Both the position numbers and the translations under genes were made by a program. 64,000 bases of DNA from Melitaea cinxia (taxonomy: Eukaryota; Arthropoda; Insecta; Lepidoptera; Nymphalidae), in contig NC_059395.1 of the NCBI RefSeq assembly GCF_905220565.1, positions 15,541,289 to 15,605,288 of the forward strand, given 5' to 3'. The notes below the pieces were generated by a model, which was given only the letters and a program-made list of their open reading frames with translations, searched no databases and had not been told where the DNA came from. Positions 1 to 12,656 of the stretch are shown one piece after another; the stretch's first letter is position 1; every line of letters starts with the position of its first letter.

Positions 1-1624
1 TTATCTAGCGATTGTAGCAACGGCTCGCGTCCGTAACGCCTTGTGTTATCATATCGTTCGCTTTTTAGTTTGGGTTATCTGTCGGGCAACCTGTCTCCTG
101 CACTATTCTTATTGATAAACTCAATGTAAATAACATTTTTTGTGCCGAAATATTTCAAATCAAACAAAGACTCTTAACTTCCTACATATCACGTTATCTA
201 TATTGATCGAGGGTATTTTAAAATTGTGTACCAAGAAAATACATTATTTTCTTTAATAATGGCTTTATTAATACTATTTCACAATCATACATTTTGTTGA
301 TAGACAATTCTTTAAGTCTTAGGTAAACTATTTACCTAAAGGTCCACCTGTACTATGAGTAAAATTTATTTTTAGTTATATTATCTAATGTTTGGCGACT
401 GTTCTCTTGTGATGTCTTCAAAATTCCAATTATGGCGACGTTCGATTCTCGCCCGTAACGGATATTTGAGTTTGTACAATAATTATTTCTGGTGTTTATT
501 ATTTATTCAGGGTGTTTGTCTATCTGGATCTCCCCAAAATGTTGCAAGGAGCACATTAAACTATCGATTTTAGAGTTTTTATCATGAACAAATAACGACG
601 AACGCTACAGTTGTCAAAAACAATTTTAGATTTTCTAAATATTATTTATGAAAATTGTAAGTTCTAAATTATATTTAAAAACCAGGGTCCTTTTTCGAAT
701 AAAAGTATGTTAAAAATATCATATTTCGCTACCGCACTGCGTGTTGGTACTCGACAGTTCGGTGATTCAAACTCTCATTTGCCATTTAAAAAAGAACTTT
801 CTCTTTAAATCGTACATTTAGGTCAGCATTTCTGCTCTCACGGATAAGATCCCGTCGCCGTGCGATAAAAATGATACCGATTGACACGTTCAAAACAATT
901 TTTTGGTACTTCGCAGCTGAGGAAAAAATAACTTTCACTTGAATTTTTGAAAATTTTTTAATACAATGAATTAATCAAAAAAAAAAAAAAAAAAAAAAAT
1001 TATGAAAAAAGCTTATTACTAAAATTCTACTAATAAAAAGCTTATTACTAAAATTCTAATAATTATTACTTGAAATTTAGGGCTATGACTGATATTATTA
1101 CAGTTTGAAACGACAAATGTTATTAAAAACTAGTCATGTGCAGTTAATTGCTCAAAACGCTTATTATTTTTTCAAATTGATACATATTTCAAGAATTAAA
1201 ATGTACCCCGATCAAGGTAATAAATTTTTGTTTATATAAAAGCAATTGAACGTATTTGTGTTACAGATGGAATAGCACAACGGCCTCGCATTATGAAATA
1301 TTTGTCTTATATTATTTTTTAAATACGTGATGTAAAACGGTATTCAAAATGTTTCAAAGTAAAAAATACATATAAAACTTAACCTAACTTTTGTCTGAGT
1401 GGATCAATTTCGATTTTTATTAATCGAAGGGTGGTGCGTGTCATGTAGTTTTATTTAATACTAGCTGCCCGGACAAACTTCGTTCTGAAAAAAGTTAATT
1501 CTAAAAAAAATTTATTAAGGAAACAAAAAAATTAGAAAATAAGAAAATAAGAAAACCGATTTCAATAATATTTTTTTTTTATAGAAAAGTGGTGCTTGTG
1601 TGGATTTGATTTATTTAAATTTAA
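1..1624. other. AT-rich non-coding DNA, no gene seen
   Basis: Both strands carry only short ORFs with no recognisable domain and no splice context. A poly-A run of about 25 bases lies near 976-1000. Around 1461-1500 there is a short stretch ('actagctgcccggacaaacttcg') of the type that often starts dispersed lepidopteran repeats; I could not delimit an element there. Confidence 0.5.
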
Positions 1625-1765
1625 TAGATATAGTATATAACAAGCCCTTTTTGAGTTATTTCTAATAATGCTTATTTACCCCTATATTTTTTCGTCTAAC
1701 TACGTTGTATAACTGGTCCATTTAATTGTAGCCTCCTTTTTCCGTTTGCGAGCAAACGTAATCAT
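1625..1765 (-). repeat. fragment of interspersed repeat family A
   Basis: On the + strand it reads '...ttgagttatttctaataatgc...ttttttcgtctaactacgttgtat...tttgcgagcaaacgtaa'. This is the reverse complement of the start of the longer copies at 25205-25613 and 60447-61021 ('tgtttgc..gcaaacg', 'aatacaacgtag', 'cgaaaaaatagtcaagtaa.tacgcattat'). It is a truncated, diverged copy. Family name unknown; assigned only by comparison inside the window. Confidence 0.55.
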
Positions 1766-2850
1766 TAGTTATATATAATCTTTAGTTTTACTGTTTCGCT
1801 ATTTAAAAGCTTTTTTGACACTGCTTTATTATGATTAAAGCAAATGAATCAATGAATGAACATGTCAAAAACAATAACATTATGAAGTTATTAAACGACC
1901 ACTGATTTGTCTATAAGACAATTTTTTTCAACAGACTCGCGTCAAAATTTAATTTTTTTTAAGTATTCCAATAAATAGTTACGATATATTTATGACAATT
2001 AGATTAATTTAAAAATTAAAAAAAATTAAAATATTTTTAAAACAATTGAAAGTAGCAAACACAAAATCATTATCAGAGTTTCCAAAATCAGCGGAATTAT
2101 ACTGTTTATCCTTATGACTTACTAAAATCCCATGTAAACTCAAATACATATGGTATAATTTTCGTGTGATGTAAATGTCATTCTATTCAGTAATCCATGC
2201 GGTTCGCGCTCAAGGACAGTGAAAGTTAGAGAAAGGATATTCAAATCACGCTGACGTCACTGCATCGCAACGGAGCTGTATCGTGCAAATTGTACTGTTG
2301 AACTAATACACACATATACATTCAAATCAACATGACATAATTTGAATTTTCCAATTTTCTTAATTTACTTTGTAAGAGATATACTAGAGGGCACTTTAGC
2401 ACTGTTAGTATTATATAAATCAAAAAAGTCTTAGTAAAACACAATATTTTAAAGATGATAAAATAAAACATGTATCAAGTTGAAGCAATACTCGAATTCA
2501 CTTCATCGGCATTGTGTTTACAATTGATCTCGAAACTATTTCAGTGAAAATTATTTATAATTCACGTTCTGTTGTTATTGTAAATTCTCTTTTTCGTGTT
2601 ATTCGCCTCCACTTTAAAAGACTTTCAAATTATTTAATTTATTTGCCAAAATAAATTATTTTGAGCATTACTGGTAAAGGTATAATCATAATAATATTAA
2701 ATAATTCTTGAAATAAAATTAATAAATTTCAAAGTATTTTTAACAGAATTTCCGTTATAGCTATTATAAGTTTAAAAACACTACGTGAGACTTAACGTAT
2801 AATTTTATATACATGTATTTATTAATACATATTATTATATTTATATATTT
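1766..2850. other. AT-rich non-coding DNA, no gene seen
   Basis: No coding signal. A short GC-richer patch near 2200-2285 contains a consensus CRE palindrome (TGACGTCA at about 2252-2259) without any neighbouring gene that I can recognise. Confidence 0.45.
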
Positions 2851-4722
2851 ACTAGCTGTGCCCGCGGCTTCGCCCGCGTTGAAATCAGTTTGTCATAAAG
2901 TTTTCCCGGCAAATTTCCAGTGAAACTCTCATCAAAATCCCCTGCCATCTCCCTGCCAAATTTCATTTTTGCCCATCCTGGATGGATGGACCACGCAGCG
3001 GTTTTTGAGTTCTCGTGATGAGTGAGTCAGTGACCTTTCTCCTTTATATATATATAGATTACGATGCATTATTTGGACACCTCCTCACCATCTATAGAGC
3101 ATACATTTTTGAATTTCAAGTCTCTTACTTCAAAAACATAAGACACTAATACAAACTTCCAACCTCCGATTTATCCCGTTAAGGGTTGAGTTTCGTAAAA
3201 TCAGCTCTTAGCGAATGTTTACGCCCTATAAGGAACCTATCTGCAAAATTTCAAGTTTGTGGCTGTTATAGTTTCGGAGATTTCGTGATGAGTGAGTCAA
3301 CCTACCATCCCCCTTTAAACCCCAAAAGGGAGTTGATTTCTAAAGATGCATTATTAATTTGAACACCTTCTCACTATCTATAGAGCATACATTTTAAATT
3401 TCAAGTCTCTTACTTCAAAAACATAGGACTTTCATACAAACTTCCAACCCCCGTTTTATCCCCTTAGGAGTCGAATTTCGTAAAATCCGTTTTTAACGGA
3501 TGTGTAAGACCTATAAAGAGACTATCTGCCAAATTTCAAGTTTGTAGCTGTTATAGTTTCGGAGATTTCGTGATGTGTGAGTCAACCTACCATCCCCCGT
3601 TTTAACCCCAAAAGGGGGTTGATTTTTAAAGATACATTATTTGGACACCTTTTAGAGCTTATATTTTAAATTCAAGTCTCTTACTTCAAAAACATAGGAC
3701 TTTCATACAAACTTCCGACCCCCGCTTTATCCCCTTAGGGGTCGAGTTTCGTAAAATCCATTCTTAGCGAATGTCTACGCCTTATAAAGAAGCTACCTGC
3801 CAAAGTTCAATTTTGTAGCTGTTATAATTTCGGAGATTTCATGATAAGTGATTCAACCTACCGTCCCCCGTTTTAACCCCAAAAAGGAGTTGATTTCTAA
3901 AGATACATTATTTGGACACCTTCTCACCATCTATAAAGCATACATTTTAAAATTCAAGTCTCTTACTTCAAAACATAGGACTTTCATACAAACTTCCAAC
4001 CGCCGTTTTACTCCCTTAGGGGTCGAGTTTCGTAAAATAAATTTTTAGCGGTAGTTCACGCCGTATAAGGAGCCTATCTGCTAAATTTCAAGTTTGTAGG
4101 TGTTGTAGTTTCGGAGACTTCGTGATGAGTGAGTCAACCCACCATCCCCCGTTTTATCCCCAAAAAGGGGTTGATTTCTAAAGATACATTATTTGGACAC
4201 TTCCTCACCATCTACAGAGCATACATTTTAAATTTCAAGTCTCTTACTTCAAAAACATAGGACTTTCATACAAACTTCCAACCCCCGTTTTATCCCTTTA
4301 GGTGTCGAGTTTCATAAAATCAGTTCTTAGCGGATGTCTACGCCCTATAGGAAACTTGTCTGCTAAATTTCAAGTTTGTAGCTGCTATAGTTCCGGAGAT
4401 TTCGTGATGAGTGTGTCAATCTACCATCTCCCGTTTTAACCCCAAAAGGGAGTTGATTTCTAAAGATAAATTATTTTGACACCTTCTCATCATCTATAGA
4501 GCGTACATTTTAAATTTCAAGTCTCTTACTTCAAAACATAGGACTTTCATACAAACTTGCAACCCCCGTTTTACCCCCTTAGGGGTCGAGTTTCGTAAAA
4601 TCCGTTCTTAACGATGCCTACGCCTTATAAGGAGCCTACCTGCCAAATTTCAAGTTTGTAGGTGTTGTAGTTTCGGAGATTTCGTGATGAGTGACCTTTC
4701 GCTTTTATATATATTATAGATA
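2851..4722 (+). repeat. dispersed element with six ~280-bp tandem units
   Basis: It starts at 2851 with 'actagctgtgcccgcgg', a typical start of dispersed arthropod repeats, and ends near 4722 in 'gtgacctttcgcttttatatatat'. An almost identical end motif sits internally at 3023-3059, closing a short ~210-bp head. Six tandem units follow, beginning with 'gat[ag]cattatttggacacc' variants at 3063, 3345, 3631, 3902, 4183 and 4465, giving spacings of 282, 286, 271, 281 and 282 bp. Each unit contains 'ctcttacttcaaaaacatag', 'acttccaacccccgttttat' and 'tttcggagatttcgtgatg'. Units differ by scattered substitutions and small indels. No ORF spans the array; the small ORF at 3848-4048 is an accident of the repeat. 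Confidence 0.8.
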
Positions 4723-4784
4723 ATATTTATTTAATAATAATAATTATGTATTATTAAATACACACCCTCACACACCTCGAAGAT

Positions 4785-5656
4785 ATATACGAGGGGAAGA
4801 GGTGGAAGTCAAATGGTGCCAAATCAGGCGAATAAGCGGGGTGTTTAGAAAAATTATGGATTTCAGCCATCGTTTCGCAGGACGTGTGAGGACGTGCGTT
4901 GTCTTGATGAAACAATACTTTTTTAGTTAACATTCCTGGGCATTTTTTTTCTTAATTTCACTACGCAACCGACATAAAAGCATGCAGTAATAAGTGGAGT
5001 TATGATGGTTCCTTATGGTAGGTAATCAACCATAACGACTCCCTTCGTATCCCAAACTACTGATACCATTACTTTGCTTTCAGACAAAATCACTAGCTTT
5101 TTTTCGGAGGCGGTGAGCGTGGTCTCCTCCATTCTTTTAATTGTTGTTATAATTCAAGAGTATTGTAATGAACTCAAGATTCATCAGTAATAAGAAATCT
5201 CCTTAAAAAGTTTTGTGCATCGGCTTCAAACAACTCAAACAATCGCTCGAAATCGTAAGTCAGTTGCGTTTATCTTCAACTGAAAGCAGCCTCGGTACCC
5301 ATCTTGCAGAAATCTTTGAAAACCCCAATTCATTATGAATTATAATTTTGAGTTCATTTATACGATATGCCTATGATCTCAGCTATCTCTCTGATTTTCA
5401 ATCTACGGTCCTCCAGAATCAAATAGCAAAATTTTCAGACGCTTTCTTCAGTACTCGAAGTTGATGACCGTCCAGTGCGTGGGTCATCTTCATTGCTCTG
5501 CCGAACACGTTTGAATTCTGCGGACCACTTTTTAACGGTTGTATACGATGGAGCAAATTCTTCTAATGTCGCCACCATATCTTCATGAATCTGTTTCGGC
5601 GTTAACCCTTTCTTAAACAGATACTTGATAACAGCGCGATATTCGATTTTCTCCAT
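4785..5656 (-). pseudogene. broken mariner (Tc1/mariner) transposase
   Basis: Minus-strand remnant of a mariner transposase. It starts at 5656 with MEKIEYRAVIKYLFKKGL. The first 73 codons (5656-5438) form the N-terminal helix-turn-helix DNA-binding region (TPKQIHEDM, YTTVKKW, DPRTGRSSTS). Beyond that the frame is broken by frameshifts and stops, but family blocks remain in shifting frames: DRRLKIREIAEIIGISY, FSKISARWVPRLLSV, FLITDES (first catalytic Asp region), LFHQDNARPHT (second Asp) and YSPDLAPFDF (third Asp, D34D spacing typical of mariner) near 4800-4850. Intact transposases of this family have about 345 residues; the remnant covers most of that length but cannot encode it. I could not identify convincing terminal inverted repeats. 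It lies directly after the tandem-unit element ending near 4722. Confidence 0.9.
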
Positions 5657-5726
5657 TTTTAAAAATCGCTTAACTTAACGCTCAATAAAACACTGTAAAC
5701 TCTTAACCAAAAGTAACACAACCAAA

Positions 5727-6057
5727 ATTAATAAAATTGGAGTGTCTGTTTGTAATATTAAAATAACCGCTTTATACTAAACGCATATGGATATGTATAC
5801 ACGTTATATATACCAAAATAACATTTTGTTACAATTTTTGTCTGTATGTCTGCCTGTATATTTGTCTGTTTCTTTCGGCTAATTTCTGAAACGGCTGAAC
5901 CGATTATGACGAGACTTTCAGTGGCAGATAGCTAATGTAATAAGGAGTTATTTAGGCTACTTTTATTTTAGAAATGTATTTATTTTATAACTCTGCGAAA
6001 TGAAATATAACATTTTTGTTAAATTCCACGCGGACGAAGTGACGAGCACGGCTAGTA
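5727..6057 (+). repeat. interspersed repeat family B, copy 1
   Basis: About 330 bp running from 'aataaaattggagtgtctgt' through 'ctgaaacggctgaaccgatt' and 'gcagatagctaatgtaataa' to 'ccacgcggacgaagtgacga'. Two more copies occur in the same orientation at 9940-10245 and 25696-26020. No ORF. It resembles non-autonomous dispersed repeats common in Lepidoptera; class unknown. Confidence 0.75.
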
Positions 6058-7945
6058 TGTAATAAAGGCAGAAAAAAATTAAAATTATAATCATGTCTAT
6101 ATAAGGCCGCGAACTTTTCAATCTACCTTTGTATATATATTTTCTCTTATTATATATATATATTCTCTTATATTCTACATATTTTCGATATAATATTCTC
6201 TTAAAAAATTACGCTAAAAAGGAATTACTTTCAGTTTATACGTATACATACCGTTAAAAAGGCCTCTTCAACCATAGCCTTTTAATTATTTATTAATATT
6301 AGAAATTATATTTACACTTAAATGTCGAAGGTAAGTAGTACGACGTGTGACCCACGCTTAAAACGAAAGGCAAATAGCTACCCTTATTTTTAAGCATTCT
6401 TCTTAGTTTAAAGCATGGATCAGTGATTATTAGTACTTCTAGTAGTTACCTTCAAACGCTCAAATTATCTAAGCCCTTCATTTTCGTTAGCGCCGTCCGT
6501 ACTTTACCTTTACGAAGGTGAACACACACAAACAAATCAACAATTTGTCTATCTCAGTCACGTTCACAGCTAGTGCAATTAGAGTGAGCAGGAGAATGAG
6601 ATTAGATGTAGTTATTACTTTGTCTAACACGCAATAAATATAAGGTCACTTGGACAAAACGTAGATGCGTCAACGAACGCTCGCAAGGTGACGCGTTGTC
6701 ACTAGGAATTTATTATTGTAATACTATCAATGCTAGATGCGTAATAGCGCTGCACGTTGAAAAATTCATTTTATTCATAAATGTAACGGATACATATATG
6801 TAACGGGTTTCTAGCGCTTATTTACCTATTCAAATTCGGGTTGATAATACAAGTGAAATTCCACCCGTGATTTATTTTGCTATAGATTTATATATTGTTG
6901 CGAAGTATACTATAAGGATCAATTTATCTGAATCAGTAGAGTAGGTACGTATTGCTTAAAATGTATATATATAGAAAGTATTTTTAAATCAAAGGACTAA
7001 AATTTTAAGACTTGAAAATATATAATAATGTATAAGCACGCGTATATTCGTATTATAGTAAAACATTGGAAGTTACGAATTAACCTTCAAAAAAATTATT
7101 AACACGTAACTGTAACTTCACCTCTAATCCTACAAGAAGGTAAGGAAGGAAGTAGTTTTTATATCTCTAACTACATATTGCCCTTCACAGTAAAATATTT
7201 TGAGACAACAAGTAAATATCAAACAAAAGTAAAACAAAAAATAGGAATCATAAATGTTGTAAAGATTGTAATGTTACTTTATAAGTTGAAAATTTCGTTT
7301 AATTTTAAGCCAATATAGAAGATACATCAAATATGTTCAGCTTATATTACTGTAAAAAATAGTCCCTAATTGATGCTCACACTCTTGCAAATTGACGTGA
7401 TTGCATAACGCGCACGGGATGACATCCCGCCCCAGTTTCGACTCACAATATGATATATTCATATATACGCACAATCATCCGTTACGCTTTATAAACTTGT
7501 CACCATAGATAGAATATGTTACAATTGAGTTATGGAGGCAAAACTACGATTAAAACATTGCCTTTGCGTTAGAACCGAAAACAATATTATATGAATAGGT
7601 ACAGGTTTATAACAAGTTTTTTTGCAAGTTCGGTCAATTGCAGTAATACCTGCCTGTCAACAATAATACTTTAAGAGTTTCAACACATAATAAAAAATTA
7701 TATCGCACTTTTTAATTACTGGTTTTCGGTCCGTAAATTTGAATGGAATGTTATAAACATTAATCCCGTGTAAAGCCTTTTTAACCGACTTTAAAAAGGA
7801 AGAGATTCTCAATTCGGTTCGATTTTTTCTTTTCTTATGTATGTACACGTTACAGGCGCCGAGATTTCTAATCCTATTTACATGATCCTTTTTATGTTCG
7901 GTGCGCAATAGTTGTCATTTGGTCCCATAAAATTTTTTATTTAGT
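6058..7945. other. non-coding DNA, no gene seen
   Basis: AT-rich with simple (TA)n stretches near 6120-6170 and 6960-6970. No ORF has domain features. The minus ORF at 7657-7908 partly overlaps a repeat fragment (7780-7850) and is not credible as a gene. Confidence 0.45.
7780..7850 (-). repeat. terminal fragment of repeat family A
   Basis: 'ttaaccgactttaaaaagga' followed by 'ctcaattcggttcgatt' and 'ttatgtatgtac' matches the end seen at 43265-43330, i.e. the reverse complement of 60960-61020. Only about 70 bp are preserved. Confidence 0.55.
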
Positions 7946-8068
7946 TTGGTTCAGTAGACATTTTTGAATATCATATCAAAAATTGACCGCTCCAGCGGGA
8001 TTCGAACCCGCGTCTCCGACCGACCGTGTCGGCGCTCTAGCCAACCAAGCTATGTATTGGTTCAGTAG
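7946..8068 (-). mobile_element. 99-bp tRNA-derived mini-SINE with 12-bp target-site duplication
   Basis: The element (about 7958-8056) is flanked by perfect 12-bp direct repeats TTGGTTCAGTAG at 7946-7957 and 8057-8068. On the minus strand it has a box A-like stretch (TTGGCTAGAGCGCC), a possible anticodon-type stem (CCGAC/GTCGG), a canonical box B and T-arm (GCGGGTTCGAATCCCGC), then TTTTT (a possible Pol III stop) and the short palindromic tail TTTTTGATATGATATTCAAA. The 5' acceptor strand that would pair with the 3' end is missing, so it is not a functional tRNA gene. A second copy with its own 9-bp duplication lies at 57494-57605. Confidence 0.8.
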
Positions 8069-8169
8069 TTTATTTTATGAACATTTTCGTTAACTTGTAC
8101 TGTGTAATTTTTATATGTTACTAATATGTTTTAGTAGGTGTACCGCTTTTCATAATTCTTTTTTAATAG

Positions 8170-8335
8170 AAAGCTTGTCATGTAGTCCCGTCCAAATTTA
8201 CTTGAGGTCTGTCGAGTACTTTTTGAGTTGTTTCTAATAATGCGTATTTACTTGATTTTTTTTTCGTCTTACTTGTCTATGTAACTGTAGTCGTTTTTTT
8301 TTCATTTACGAGCAAACACAACTATTTATACTACA
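8170..8335 (-). repeat. fragment of repeat family A
   Basis: 'gagtactttttgagttgttt', 'taataatgcgtatttacttg', 'tttttttcgtct' and 'cgagcaaacacaac' match, in reverse orientation, the start of the family A copies at 25205-25613 and 60447-61021. The 3' two thirds are absent. Confidence 0.6.
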
Positions 8336-8339
8336 GGTT

Positions 8340-9939
8340 TTTCTGCTGTTTCAAAAATAAAATAATTATATAGCTTCAAAAACCTTATTTATTAGCACGA
8401 CACAGTTTTCAGATTCCTCTGACAGATAAGTCTGTTTTATAGATTCAAGTCAAATGTAAATATAGTTTGTTACCAACGACTGAGCGCGAGGCAGACATAA
8501 ATTAGGGTCAATGATGATATAGTCATAAAATTGTCAACTAAAACCGCACTGAGTCATTCAAACTTCTATATGGTTCAACAACTAAACATTTTAGTACATA
8601 TATCAAAAAATAAAATAAATTATGGTAGCGATTGCTCCACTGTCGAAGGCTCGAGTTCTATGGTACGATATCGTCCCGCAGCGGGTCTTGAAACTGTACG
8701 ATACGGTGACTTGTTTCTAGATATGACAGTGTCGCCCGGTCCCATTGTGTTAAATTTTTTGGTTATTTTAACGTTTTTCAAACCATTTTTATATATCTAC
8801 ATATTGTTATTATAGTTACAGGTTCCGACGGCTTTAGTTGCTCATGATGACATTTTAGGTTGAAAAACAGATTACTAAGAATTTTTTATACAAAAATAAA
8901 AACACAACTCAAATGAAATCAAATCGGTGATTATCGTTGTTAGTGGAACTTTCGCCACAAATGTCGTAAAAAACGTCGTAATATCTTAATTTTAGAATTA
9001 GTAATTATGCAGTGAACAATTATTGCATTTTACGTAAAACATTTGTGTACGACAATACACCGGCATTTCACAATGCTACGTAATGGTATTTGTGATAAGA
9101 TTAAAATAATACGTCTGTTGCATGTCGTCTGACCTTAACGAAGTTTTTCCTCGAATTATTGGTTGACAGAAGAAGTTATTTGAAAATCGATATTATAACA
9201 ATAACAATACAATATTAAGTTAATATCCCGTAGTAACATTAAATTTCTTAGTTAGTACATAATTATCATCAAAGTTCAAAAATGTCTTGCTCATAACATA
9301 CTACAAAATAAATCACTAGTATTTTACTATTAAAAACATTAACTGTTCCAAGTAATCGTGTCATAAAGGATTCTTAGGATTATATTGAATATCAATAAAG
9401 GCCTTTATTGATGTCCAGGGACACGGAAAACGTAAAGAGACTGAATCTTGTAGAACTCCAAGATGAATCATTATAGTCTTCAAGCTACCCCTTTCTATCT
9501 TAAAATCCGCTTGTAACAATTATTTACTTTAACTTCAATTGTATTGAAAAGGTAACCGTAGAAAGTTTAGCGATCTACGGACACTTCTTTAAGCTTAATA
9601 AAAATTAAACAATAACCTTAAAAACACAAATATTTTACAGAAGCATCATTTACAACGCGAAGTATTATTATAGTTATTGTATTATAAACAGTAGTCGATT
9701 TTAGCCATAATCGTGTTCATAAGGGCGATGGGTTTCCCACGCAGGCAACGGCCTTGCTTCTGAACCTTTATGACAATGTATCTGAAGTCATGGACAAAAA
9801 TCAATTAGGTACTTGCATTTTCCTCTCATTATCAACTATCGTGGTATAAAGAGGTAATTAAATTCAATGAAAAATTACTTTATTAAATTATAAATATGTA
9901 ATCTTTCAAATGTTAATAATAATATACGTATCTATACAT
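8340..9939. other. non-coding DNA, no gene seen
   Basis: It contains an ORF of 94 codons (8531-8815) in a slightly GC-richer patch at 8630-8750. No domain, homologue or splice context is recognisable, so it is not called. The rest is AT-rich with no structure I can name. Confidence 0.4.
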
Positions 9940-10245
9940 CTATACAAATAAATAAAATTGGAGTGTATGTTTGTAATATTAAAATAACCGTTTTTTACTA
10001 ACACACATACAAAAAAAAACATTTTTTTACAATTTTTATCTGTCTGACCGTCTGTCTGTCTTTTTGTTCCGGCTAATCTCTGAAACGGGTAACCGATTTT
10101 GACGGGACTTCCACGGGCAGATAGCTGATGTAATAAGGAGTAACTTAGGCTATTTTATTCTATACTATTTTTTTATAACTCTACGAACTTAACAATAACT
10201 CTTTTGTGGAATTCCACGCGGACGAAGTCACGGGCACAGCTAGTT
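9940..10245 (+). repeat. interspersed repeat family B, copy 2
   Basis: 'aataaataaaattggagtgt' through 'aaccgattttgacgggactt' and 'agatagctgatgtaataagg' to 'ccacgcggacgaagtcacgg'. Same orientation as copies 1 and 3, with small deletions relative to copy 1. Confidence 0.75.
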
Positions 10246-12656
10246 TTTACATAAAAACTAAGTTTCTTGACCCATGGCTGGATTAAATATGAATTTATAT
10301 ATTAATATATTAATGTGTCAGCTGCTTTGACATAAAAATTAAGAAAGTAAAACATACTAGACATGTTGAATAGAGTTATATTATTAAAATATTAGGACAC
10401 CGTAATGAAATTTTAATAAATAATAATAGTAACCTCTTTAAGAAGTCGGTTAGAAACAAAAATTGTAGTATTTATTATTTATATTAAGAGTATTAGGCAT
10501 TATGGTAAATTGTGGTAAAAAAATTGTGTTTCCACTGTACCTACCGAATGTAGATTAATAGGATATAGTCGCGAGAAGTATCGAGTCATAACAGAAACTT
10601 AATATTAGAGGTGAATGATCTTGAATTTGAATCGCCATCATAGCTAAGATATCTTATGGAAAGTGAAATGCAAGTATATCTTATAAATAGATGCTGACCT
10701 TTCGCTCGATGGATGCGTCAGCCAAACTTACGTGATGTAATCTTACATACACATCGATAGTTCATTATAACGTACATACATACCTATTTGTATTGCGTCT
10801 GTGTGCATTCTATATAAGACCCACAATCAACGGCAATCGAAAGAGAAAGTGGCTGAGTCTATGGCTCCTGACCGCTGAGCGTAGAAACGTAATAGACGGT
10901 AAAATAATATCAGTATGGAAACTAATTATATTTCAATACTAAAATTATATATCAAATAATGACTAAAAAATATAGCAAATATTTTATATTAATGTAACTT
11001 CTGCCGAAAAAAACGAGTGCTTTCTTTTCACGTTTACTTGTATTGTGTTTAGTATTTTAATAAACAAACATGCACAGATATTACAATATTGATGTAATTA
11101 TAATCAATAAATATACTCGATAACGGTCAGTTATCATTGAAAACACTTTTAAATTTAATGTAAAAAATCCTCGAGAGGTTTCGTAATTTTATTTATCATA
11201 TCTACATCTAAAGCTTAACAGAACGCGACATGTGGCTGTACATTCCACTCTTTAAAAGCTTTACTTGAGACGATATAAAACAAAAACTAGTAACTTATTA
11301 ACTTATACATCAATCTTTACAGCACAGCGCTGTCATTTGTATCGCTAAGCGCTGTTTACATTTGAAACTCTCACTTTTCACGAAACATCTAACGAATTAT
11401 AAAGTTGATTCATAATTCAACTTGTTTATTTACAAATCACATGCGGTTCGTGGTAAAACGTATCACCCGTGAACACTTCCAGTGGAGCTACACATGGTAC
11501 CGTAAGACGAAACTCGTCGTACGCCGGGTCCCGTTACCGGCGCCAGCGCAGTGCGTCTCGCTCGCACCGTGAACGCTCGTCGCCTAGACCGGCAATTACT
11601 TTCGCTTTCCATTCAAAGCTTTTTATCTTCGCCTTCGCGTTACCTGTACTTTTCTTTCAAATCCACTTTCTTTACTGATTCATTGTTAACTTTTTTCATA
11701 GCATTAGTTTTGCTTTGTTGACTCTGTAATATATTTCTAATTGCATTTAATTTTGGAATTGTAAGACGTCTATTAACCTTTCAGGCTGTAGTTATGAGTA
11801 AGCTTTCAAGTTTTTTTTTTGCATTTTTATTTTCACCGATGCTATAAATATCTCGATTAGCTTACTTTGAATGTACAGTATACTCGAGAAAAAAAACAAG
11901 CGTGAGGCAAGAAGTCAAAACTTAAAACCTTGACCACAGCGGCTGACATTAAAAGCGCTTGTGCCTTTCACGACTGTAAGGTGGACGTTGTATAACTAAC
12001 TTTCCATTTTCTTTAACTGATTTTGACTAACACAAAAATTTTACGAATCAAAAGATTATATTTTAAATGGATTGATTCAATAAATTTATATAATAAAAAT
12101 TCCTTTACACAAATTAAAAACTTAACAACAAATCAAGTAAGCAAAACGGTAATATTCCACTGACTGCTTATAAAAAACGTGTATAAAATATCGTTTCCTT
12201 TATAACACTGCTAAAATCGCTTGTCTTGCGAAACACGCTGACTTGCCACCACAAGTTAAGGTCGCGAATATGTGGCAATTTTCCCATTTCGAAGAGAAGC
12301 CAAACCTTGACCTAGGAATTAAATTTCATTTCGTCACTCGAGTTACACTTTGCAGCCGAATAAAAATAATCACAAAAATTTTACACGTCGGGAACGTGTT
12401 TTTGTGATGATAACATTCTTGGCCTACCTCCAAAGAAACGAGAAAGTTTTTTTATAAAGCAATTAAATAAATAAATAAAATGTTCGCCATAAATTTAGTC
12501 GCTTTAAATGTTTTTAATGTTTCATTATCAAAGTTGTATAAAAAAAAATCTTTAATATTTAAATTGCTTTTAGTAAATAAAGTTGGCAGGTGAAGTGTAT
12601 AACAAATTGGTAATCCTTGTAAGGTAGCGAAGATCCCGCTAGATGTCAGTGGTGGA
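10246..12656. other. non-coding DNA with a GC-rich patch and an orphan TATA motif
   Basis: No gene can be supported. Two local oddities: TATATAAG at 10811-10818 about 30 bp before an unusual purine-rich stretch, and a sharply GC-rich patch at about 11450-11610 carrying a strong splice-donor-like ACC|GTAAGA near 11501. Either could be a distal, unrecognised 5' exon or promoter, but there is no positive proof. Confidence 0.35.

Noticed and set aside
3063..4722. CRISPR-like direct repeats
   Set aside because: Units are contiguous ~280-bp tandem copies with no unique spacers in a eukaryotic genome.
7984..8055. Functional tRNA gene
   Set aside because: The T-arm is good, but the 5' acceptor strand is absent and the unit is flanked by a target-site duplication, so it is a retroposon.
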